Below, piece by piece: positions 56,603-64,000 of a DNA stretch of 64,000 nt. Positions within the stretch are counted from its first letter, which is position 1. Each line of letters begins with the position of its first letter. A program made the position numbers and the translations under genes. A model generated the notes under the pieces. That model was not told the DNA's origin and did no database searches. It was given only the letters and a program-made list of their open reading frames with translations. Origin of the DNA: Selaginella tamariscina (taxonomy: Eukaryota; Streptophyta; Lycopodiopsida; Selaginellales; Selaginellaceae); assembly GCA_003024785.1 (NCBI GenBank), contig PUQB01000045.1:62001-126000 (forward strand), written 5' to 3'.

Positions 56603-56932
56603 TATGATGATTTGACTACGTCACACGAATACGGATACGGATATGGATAAGGATCATTAAAGTTAACCAACTCCGAGATAAAGATATAGATAGGGATAAG
56701 GATATAAATAAGGATCATTAAAGTTAGCTGAGTTTAGAATAAGGATATGGATAGTGATAAGGGTCACTAAATTTAGCTAAGTCCAAATTTGGCTTTCCTT
56801 ATAGTATATAAGAGTGGACATAATTAGGGTTAAGCATTCCGATTCAATGCCAATTTAGGAGCTAAGCCTCTTGTCTTGTTTCAATCTTTGTAATCCAGCT
56901 TATTTTATGTCTTCTCGACTTGGTTCTTGATA
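56603..56932 (+). repeat. 5' LTR of element G
   Basis: 330 bp with repeats of gatatggataaggatcatta. A TATATAAG box lies at 56,805-56,812, and the candidate R segment GCATTCCGATTCAA at 56,834-56,847. Confidence 0.88.
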
Positions 56933-56948
56933 GTTTGAACCAAAATAC
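56933..56948 (+). promoter_or_regulatory. Eroded self-complementary primer-binding site of element G
   Basis: GTTTGAACCAAAATAC follows the LTR directly and again begins GTTTGA. It pairs with the R segment 56,834-56,847 at 10 of 14 positions, all mismatches being transitions. It pairs at 11 of 14 with the R segment of related element C. Confidence 0.45.
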
Positions 56949-57199
56949 TTCTCCATTCTTTGGTTCTGAGCTTTCAACTTCCTTAACATGTCTTTTATTG
57001 ATGCAAAACTCCTCACACAACAGTTTTAGCAGCTTCAATTTGAGAATCAACAGTTGCGATAAGATCTATAGTGATAGTCATTCTCATCACGGTTTCAAAA
57101 CCAAAAGTCAATCTACCAACCAAGTTTGATGATTCAAGGTCACAATTTTGGGGTTTTATGAATCAAGTTTAATTAGTCTTTTGCTTACACCCACACCGG

Positions 57200-58300
57200 T
57201 ACCCTATGGCTATAGCACAAGTGGGTCTCATAGGCACACTCCTCATCAGTGCAGCTTTGAAGTGGTTTGCACCTTTACTTAAGAAGGATTCAGTGTTTAC
57301 TATGGTAAGGACAAACACCAAATTGCTAGGTGCCCAAATCTACAACGAATTCAAACTAAGGTGGTGGATGATCCCTCAATCAAATCAAGAAACCAAGAGG
57401 TCTAGTCCGAATAGGAGCATTCTGATTGGACCACTACAAGTTTGGTCCAAATATTTCTTCCTTGACAGCAGTTGTACTTGTGATTTCGGTAACGAACACC
57501 AACAAGCCCTTTCTTCGTTCGATTACTATCTTAACATTTGACAATATTCAAGTTAACATAGCAACTTTACTTAATAGTGGTGCAACTGACAACTTGATTA
57601 ACCACCTATTTTGTCCAACAACATAATTTGAAGTTTCATCTGCATTCTAATCCGATTGAGTTGACAGTTGTTGATGGAAGACCAATGACGTCTAGCAATA
57701 TTACTGAAGAAATGATGCTTCTCATAATCCCCTCAGTAATATCTTATGCTTGGTCTTCTTCAATGTCACTTCAATTCGCAACACTCTTTTTATTCTTGGT
57801 CTTCCTTGGTTCGAGACCCTCAATCTACAACTTGATTAGACAACTCATACCTTGGTTATTTTTGCTTTGACTTTTGTTCCGTCTTCGATTCCTAACTGTA
57901 TCTCGGCAACTCCGGCTCCTAGCAGTACCTTTGCAACTCCAAATCTCGACAACTCCGGCTCCTAGCAGTACCTTTGCTACTTTGACTCCTTGCCACATTT
58001 CGGCACCTTTGATTCCTAGTAACACTTTTTCATCTCCATATGGCTCCAACTCCGACTTTGACTCCAACCCCAACTTTGACTTTGACTCCAACCCTAACTT
58101 TGACTTTGACTCCAACCCCGACTTCGACTCTGATTATGAATTTGTCTCTGTCTTCAGCTTTGATCACAACTCCAACCTTCCAACGTCTTCCATCTCCAAC
58201 GACATTAGCTTCGACATCGACTTCGACTCCAACGACATTCCCGATCCATATCTTTGTTTCATTGGCAAAATTTATCCTTGCTAGCCGTACTCAACCCGAC
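57200..58300 (+). pseudogene. Element G gag trace, protease and repeat-rich linker
   Basis: VGLIGTLLISAALKWFAPLL (57,215) matches the gag core GSLLSGSALSWFSALL of A. LLNSGATDNLINHLF near 57,590 is the protease site. 57,870-58,260 is a Thr/Pro/Leu or Asp/Phe/Asn repeat depending on frame (acttygactcc units). Confidence 0.75.
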
Positions 58301-58369
58301 ATGGTTTTTGCTGTGATGGTGACTCCGTCTTTGACATCTACTCATAGTTCCTTGCCATCTACATACCAC

Positions 58370-59670
58370 AAGTTTATGGATGTATTCGACAAGGTCCAAG
58401 CCAATCATCTTCATGAACATCATCTGTATGACTGTCCGATTGATACTATTGAAGGTAAGACACTTCCATTTGGTCCGATCTATGATTTTTCTCTACTCGA
58501 GCTTGAAGCTTTGCAGGAATACATCAATTACAACTTGGTTACTAGTTTCATTCGTCATTCCAAATCTCCAACTGGTGCCCTTATCTTTTTTGTCAAGAAA
58601 AAGGATGGCTTTATCCGATTGGTGGGGTCGATTATCTCAAGTTGAACAAGTTCACCATTCGTAATTGGTATCTTCTACTTCTTATCTATGAGATTCTTGA
58701 GTGTCTTCATGGGGCTCATTACTTTACAAAGATCTGCCTCCCAAGGTGCCTATAATCTGCTCCATATTCACCCTTGGTGACAAATGGAAAACTACTTTTC
58801 GTACACGCTATGGGCATTTTGAGTACACGGTGATGTCTTTCGGGTTAACCAATGCCCTTGCAGTTTTCCAACATATGGTCAATGACATTTTTCACGACTT
58901 TCTTGATTGTTTTGTGATTATCTACTTGGACAACATCCTTATTATTTTAAAGACGGAGGAGGAACATTAGCAACATGTTCGTCAGGTTTTGAAATAACTT
59001 CAGCAGTATGGTCTTTACACTAAGTTGGAGAAGTGTCAATTTCATCAGGAACATGTCGATTTTTAGGGATATATGGTGTCACGCACTAGAATCTCCATGG
59101 ACCCGACCAAGGTGCACACATTCTTGAATGAGAAATGCCAAAGTCAGCTTGAGACATCCAATGTTTCCACGGCTTTGCCAATTTCTATCGGCGCTTCATC
59201 AAGGACTTTTCAAAATTGTGCTTCCATTGAATCAACTCACCAAGAAGGAGGTTCTGTTCAAGTGGTCTATGGAGGCTGAGAATGCATTTATCACACTCGA
59301 GTTTGCTTTTAACTCAACTCAAATCTTACTTCACCCCAACCCGATCAAACCATTTATGATGAAGTCAAACCCTTTGTGATGGAGACAAATGCATCTGACT
59401 TTGCTTTTGGTGGTATTCTTTATCTATATGGCTCCAATAGTGATCTACACCATGTAGCATTCCACTTGCACAAGTTCATTGCTACGGAGATGAACTATGA
59501 GACTCATGATAAGGAACTTCTAGTTATTGTGGATTGCTTCCAAGAGTGGTGAAGGTTTCTTGAAGGCTCATTGCACAAGGTAACCATCTTCATTGATCAC
59601 CGAAACTTGGTTTACTTCTCTCAGGCTCAAGTTCTGAATTGATGTCAAACTCATTAGACTTACCAAATCC
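58370..59670 (+). pseudogene. Element G reverse transcriptase and RNase H
   Basis: YDCPIDTIEGKTLPFGPIYD at 58,427, IFFVKKKDGFIRLV at 58,585, [20 protein letters not shown] at 58,822 and a YLDNILIIL box at 58,923. RNase H near 59,385: METNASDFAFGGILY, and EMNYETHDKELLVIVDCFQE at about 59,490. Confidence 0.9.
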
Positions 59671-59989
59671 TCTCTCAGTTCGACTTTGAGATCAAGTATT
59701 GACCCGGCACTAGCAAGTTCAATCTAACGTGCTTTCTCAATGAGCGTATTTGGCGCCGCATGCTAGTGATGTTGAGTTCGATCAATAGAAGCAAGTTTAG
59801 TCCCAAATGCCTCCAAGCACTTATCATTCATGTTGCACCTTCAACTTTGGCCTTCTTAACACTATCTGCTCTGAACTCATCTTTAATCTGCTGGCTCAGG
59901 ATATTTTGAGTCACCTCGCAGGTAACACTCTATCCATCTCACGACCCAACTACAATCTATTTTGATTCGTAACGACTTGGTTTATGTTC

Positions 59990-61050
59990 CACTAGGTGAT
60001 GCTCGGCTTTAAGTACTACAGTCTCATCATGACACTCCACTTGTTGGTCACTTTGGCATTACAAAAATAGTGAAACTAATTAGCCGTAATTATTGGTGGC
60101 CTCGACTTTGTCAGTCGTGAAAAAGTTTATTCGCACATGTGACATCTATGCTTGCTCTAAAATTTCTCGTCATCGCCCATATGATCTCCTTCAACCACTT
60201 CTAGCTCCAATAACGCCTTGGTCTTGAATCTCAATGAACTTTGTGACTAATTTACTACCAGCTCAAGAATTTGACACTGTTCTCATTATTGTGGACTAGT
60301 TTACTAAAATGGCTCACTTCCTACCGTGTACAAAGACTATCTCCAGTGAAGAGACAAATGACTTAATTATGAAGGACATTTTTTGGCTAAATAGACTCTC
60401 CGACAACATTGTCAGTGATCATGGTCAACAATTTATAACCAGGTTTTAGCAATGACTTTTCGAGCTACTCAAGATCAAGAGGTCATTATCTTCATGTTAT
60501 CATCCAGAATCTGATGGAACGCACTATCTAGACCCTCAAATAGTATTTATGGTGCTTCATCAACTACCAATAGGATGATTGGTTATTGCTACAGCCCTTA
60601 GCTGAGTTCTCCTACAACAACTCCAAGCATGCATTAACTAGTATGTCACCCTTCTATGCCTTGACAAGTCAACATCCACAATGGAGTTTTGATATGCTTG
60701 GAAGTTCAATAAATCTGTCTGCCGAAGATCGACTCAACCATCTCTAGTCTATCCAAGCTACACTTCATCAATATCTACTGGAGGCACAAAAACATTAGAA
60801 GATAGCTGCCAATCCATATCGTAAAGAAAGTCCAGTTTATTAAGTTGGTGAGCAAGTATGGCTTCTTCAATGTAACATTAAGACTACAAGGCCTTGTGAA
60901 AAGCTTGACTATCAATGCCTCGTTCTGTTTTCGGTGGCATCTCATATCAACAATGTGGCTTATTAGTTGGAGCTTCCTTCAATGCACATCCATCCGGTAT
61001 TACATGTTTCTCTTATTGAGCCATACCATCCAAACACACTCCAAGGTTGA
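59990..61050 (+). pseudogene. Element G integrase
   Basis: HHCC remains near 60,020-60,180 (HDTPLVGHFGITK, RTCDIYACSKISRHR), then MAHFLPCTKTISSEETNDLI near 60,310, LAEFSYNNSKHALTSMSPFY near 60,600, and a VHVSLIEPYHP-like tail near 61,010. Confidence 0.85.
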
Positions 61051-61084
61051 ACTTTACCACCTCTAGCTCTAGTTATAATTGACA

Positions 61085-61265
61085 ATGATTTGAAATATGA
61101 AGTCAACAAAATCTTAGACTTTAAGTTCGTTCACTGCCAACTCTATTACTTGGTCGATTAGGTTGGCTACCCTCCAATTGAATGTTCTTGGGAACCTGCA
61201 ACAAATCTGTAACATGTTCACGATGCCATCAATGAGTTTCATCACAAGTATCCGAACAAGCCTAG
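61085..61265 (+). pseudogene. Element G chromodomain
   Basis: YEVNKILDFKFVHCQLYYLV, then GYPPIECSWEPAT: chromodomain with the SWEP variant of the TWEP box. Confidence 0.88.
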
Positions 61266-61285
61266 CTCTCGAAGGAGGGGGGTGG

Positions 61286-61561
61286 TGTAACAATTTGATT
61301 ATGTCACATAGATACAGATATTGATATGGATAAGGATATGGATAAGGATCATTAAAGTTAACCAAGTCCATGATAAGGATACGGATAGGATAAGGGACTA
61401 AATTTAACTAAATCTGGAGGATGTGGATTAGGGTTAAGCATGCTTAACCCTAATCGGCTAAGCATTCCGATTCAACGTCAATTTAGGAGCTAAGCCTCTT
61501 GACTTATTTTTGATCTCTGTAATTTAGCTTGTTTCCTGTCTTCTCAACTTGGTTCTTGACA
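61286..61561 (+). repeat. 3' LTR of element G
   Basis: 276 bp, TGTAACAATTTGATT to TTGGTTCTTGACA. Contains an extra inverted pair ttagggttaagcatg/catgcttaaccctaa near 61,430-61,460. Confidence 0.9.
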
Positions 61562-62268
61562 TTAACAGTCAAAGCCTACCTTCTTTCCATTTGCAGCAAA
61601 ACCTTTGTTGCACATGAAAATACCACAATCTACCTACTTGAAAGTTTGAATGTTGCTGAGGCAAGATAGATGGTATGTTGTGAGTGGGCTTGCAGCAGCC
61701 ATATGAACATCAATACTCCATGCTTCGAGAGAAACCATTCGACAAGTTCAAAAGTGGTAGTGATGTGGATGTTTTTGCTTCATTCCACTTCAAAACATCA
61801 TTGTGTTCAATGGTGGCCATACCATCTAGTAGATCAAATAGCATAAGATCAATGCATTTGGGTCCTTAATCTCCTCCAATCTCTTGCATCTAGTTGGTGA
61901 GTTCCTTTATGTTGGAGGCATTCTTAAGTAAATAAAAGAAAAACCAAGTGTAATCTTTGAGAACCACCTTTGTGCAGACATCATGATCATGTGTGAGCAA
62001 TTTTCCGGTTTGCAAGACATTTCATACCATAAATCAAGTATATTGTTATGTTAAGTACCATATCATCATAGAGTGCACATGCACATGTAGATCCTTCACT
62101 TGTTTATCAATTAGATTGGGAAGCATAGGGATGAAGGAGGAGATGAACATGCCCTCTGATTGAGGTTCACCTATGACCATATTTGATAGTATCTAATAAG
62201 CAATTGAAGGTTTTGATTATGTATTGTGTTACATGTAGAAGCTAAAGCCAATTTCCTTTTGATTTGGT
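61562..62268 (-). pseudogene. Methyltransferase-like remnant, middle part
   Basis: Minus-strand pieces: CGIFMCNKGFAANGKKVGF (61,565-61,630), DLLDGMATIEHNDVLKWNEA (about 61,760-61,840), and near 61,890-61,990 KDYTWFFFYLLKNASNIKEL. No firm domain match. Position and strand suggest it is the upstream continuation of 55,833-56,597, separated by element G. A 5-bp duplication marks that insertion. Confidence 0.3.
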
Positions 62269-62958
62269 AGCTTGACGTGAGGAGGAGGCTAGAGACAAGC
62301 CTCAACCTCTGCCTCTTGGAACGTGCATTTCAACAAGACCTCCAGGCATGGATTCGCCAACGTTAAGGGTAAGCTACCCCGACGGTGGGATGTACCCCTG
62401 GCATCTGGAAGTTAGGGCGGTACAACAGAGGGTTGTACCTTAACGACACAAGCTGAAGCTTGCACCGGCAGAAGAGCAACAAACTCAGTCATGAACCCAG
62501 GAGCTCTCCTTCATATACTCTACCTTATTTATGTGACGGAGCCCCCCCCCCCTCTTTTCCTGTTTGTGTTAGTGGGCTGGCACTGAATTTTAACCCCTTA
62601 GACAAATTAGCAATATGAGCCTATAACTCACCCTTAATCTTATCCCTAAACCCTACCCAAGGGGGTGGGGTTTTAGGGCGTGGGTTAGAGCAACCCTACT
62701 TAACATGCCGAACTCATCTGTAAAGACCAATCAGCCTATTCGGGACGTCAAAATTGGGGGTGGGTTTCTAGAAGGTAAGTTATAACTTCACTTAGAGTTT
62801 CCTGCAAATACCTAATGACACCTGGCCGGACCATCACCAAATACCCAAGTGCACTAAGCGGGTGTTCCTACTACATCTAGGTCCATCAACATAGTATAGT
62901 AGGTAACAACAGTCAACGTCCAAAGTAAAGGGTCGAGTCATAGTAAAAAACTATGACA
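62269..62958 (-). repeat. R1 LTR fragment
   Basis: On the minus strand it starts TGTCATAGTTTTTTACTATGACTC at 62,958 and runs to the cacgtcaagcta segment, about 0.7 kb. It is fairly close in sequence to the 2.6-3.4 kb copy. Confidence 0.85.
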
Positions 62959-62974
62959 ATAAGCATGTGGTCAA

Positions 62975-63320
62975 CTATTGGGAAACTATTGTTTGAGAGT
63001 TAGAAGGGCCTGTTGTCACAAGTACAAAATTACAACACCCTTTTTGGCCTAAAACAAGGTGGCGAGAGGAGATTGAAATGACATCAGCGCAGACGACATA
63101 GAAGCCAATAGTGATGTAGAAGTGCAAACCCCACACTTTGTTGGACAAAGGAACGAAAAACCTAAACCATATTTTGATTGCTGTAAGGATCTTCAAAAAC
63201 TGATGATCTTCCTTATTACTCTAGATGTGTCATATAACCAAACTATTTGGATGGATCAAATTATCAACACACTTGAAGTTAACATAAAAACAGTATGGTA
63301 AAGGTTGCATGGTTCAAACC
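62975..63320 (-). pseudogene. Methyltransferase-like remnant, upstream part
   Basis: The frame 62,975-63,196 reads FVPLSNKVWGLHFYITIGFY followed by VVCADVISISSRHLV. I recall similar strings (FVP...YGL.FYL.LGLYVV) near the end of the same plant repeat-borne ORF family. This is a tentative link based on pattern memory only. Confidence 0.25.
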
Positions 63321-64000
63321 ACAAAAAAAGCAACATAAGAAGGAGAGCGAAAGATATAATGGATGGAGAAAACATGGTTTCCCAATAAAAAAGACCCAGC
63401 ATGTTTTATAAATGTTAAATCCATTCGATATGGATGGATATCAAGAAGCATTAATAAAGTCACAATTAATAACAAAAGAATGAATATTTTTTGAAGCTTA
63501 AAGCAATTACAAAATTAAAAATATAGTATATTTAATATTCATAATTATAATAACTCTTTAATAATAGTACCAAATTGTTTACTTAACTATATTTTATTAA
63601 AAGATATGGAAGATTGATTATACAGGATTATATATATATATATATTATTAGTACAAATTTTAATGAATGTTATATTTAAATATTAATATTTTAATAACAA
63701 CATAAATATATATATAATGTACCTCTCATGCTCTTTAATAATTTTTATATTAGGCCCATACAATCTTAAATATAATATATTATATAACTTAATACTTAGT
63801 TTGCTTGGAAAAAAAAGAACTCAACATATATTTATAAATAATAAGTAGTTGTATAACCTCATTTACATATTTATTATTAATAAACATTTGTCCTACTTTT
63901 ATAATGTTATTAATTTTTTTTCCACGAATGCTATAATTTATTAAAGGGTCAATTACAAAAAATAAAATGTTCTAAAGAATATTCTATCTCTAAACATACA
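63321..64000. other. AT-rich DNA, no gene seen
   Basis: Low-complexity A/T sequence with a (TA)n run near 63,630-63,650 and no coding signal. Confidence 0.5.

Larger units (their letters stand above)
56603..61561 (+). mobile_element. Ty3/gypsy chromovirus G, full span
   Basis: The LTRs are 56,603-56,932 and 61,286-61,561, with the perfect duplication TTAAC (56,598-56,602 and 61,562-61,566). A purine tract (aaggaggggggtgg) precedes the 3' LTR. Order: gag trace, protease, RT, RNase H, integrase, chromodomain. The LTRs are clearly diverged and the coding region has many breaks; this is an old element. Confidence 0.93.

Noticed and set aside
57874-58284. Asp/Phe/Asn repeat protein
   Set aside because: An acttygactcc-type tandem repeat in the linker of element G, readable in several frames.

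Overview
The window reads as nuclear DNA of an early-diverging land plant. It has plant telomere-type CCCTAAA motifs, plant MULE and hAT transposons, chromodomain Ty3/gypsy elements, and two plant-type single-copy genes. Where introns can be read they are very short (44-58 bp, with one of 91 bp). This recalls Selaginella-type lycophyte genomes; the organism call is inference only. I see no bacterial features, rRNA genes or CRISPR array.

Most of the window is nested transposable elements. From the left: 1-4.7 kb is two direct copies of a ~1.7-kb LTR (called R1), the second holding a perfect-ended MITE and the two separated by a tandem-repeat-swollen LTR fragment. 5.0-10.2 kb is chromovirus A (minus strand). 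10.2-11.2 kb is a telomere-like tandem array and a 200-bp-armed foldback in front of a decayed MULE transposase (11.3-14.0 kb). 14.3-16.3 kb is a small island of host genes: a membrane-anchored cupin gene (+) and an AMMECR1 homologue (-), convergent, both with small frame lesions. 18.2-25.4 kb is an old R1 copy split by a GC-rich solo LTR (duplication ATAAA), next to chromovirus B (duplication GCCGA). 25.5-30.9 kb holds chromovirus C (-), a ParB-like gene remnant (+) and a gag/protease fragment. 30.9-34.7 kb is element F, with nearly identical LTRs and duplication GGTGC.

35.4-40.4 kb has no genes. Two arrays of a GATTAATC-centred palindrome flank microsatellites and AT-rich duplicated DNA. 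40.5-42.5 kb is a degenerate transposase-like gene with an N-KMDHSKT motif, followed by an LTR. 43.2-50.2 kb is two R1-family chromoviruses head to head (E minus, D plus); a solo F LTR lies in the R1 LTR of D. 50.6-53.1 kb is a hAT transposon with an 8-bp duplication. 55.8-63.3 kb is a minus-strand methyltransferase-like remnant split by chromovirus G (duplication TTAAC) and by an R1 fragment.

Two observations stand out. First, elements A, B and G, and partly C, share one layout: a TATA box, then ~29-31 nt downstream a short stretch complementary to the DNA next to the 5' LTR. That is the self-priming arrangement known from Tf1/sushi elements. F carries an initiator-tRNA-type priming site and R1 a third type. 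Second, a ParB-like remnant and a methyltransferase-like remnant, both resembling repeat-borne plant ORFs, may be pieces of a little-described mobile gene family.
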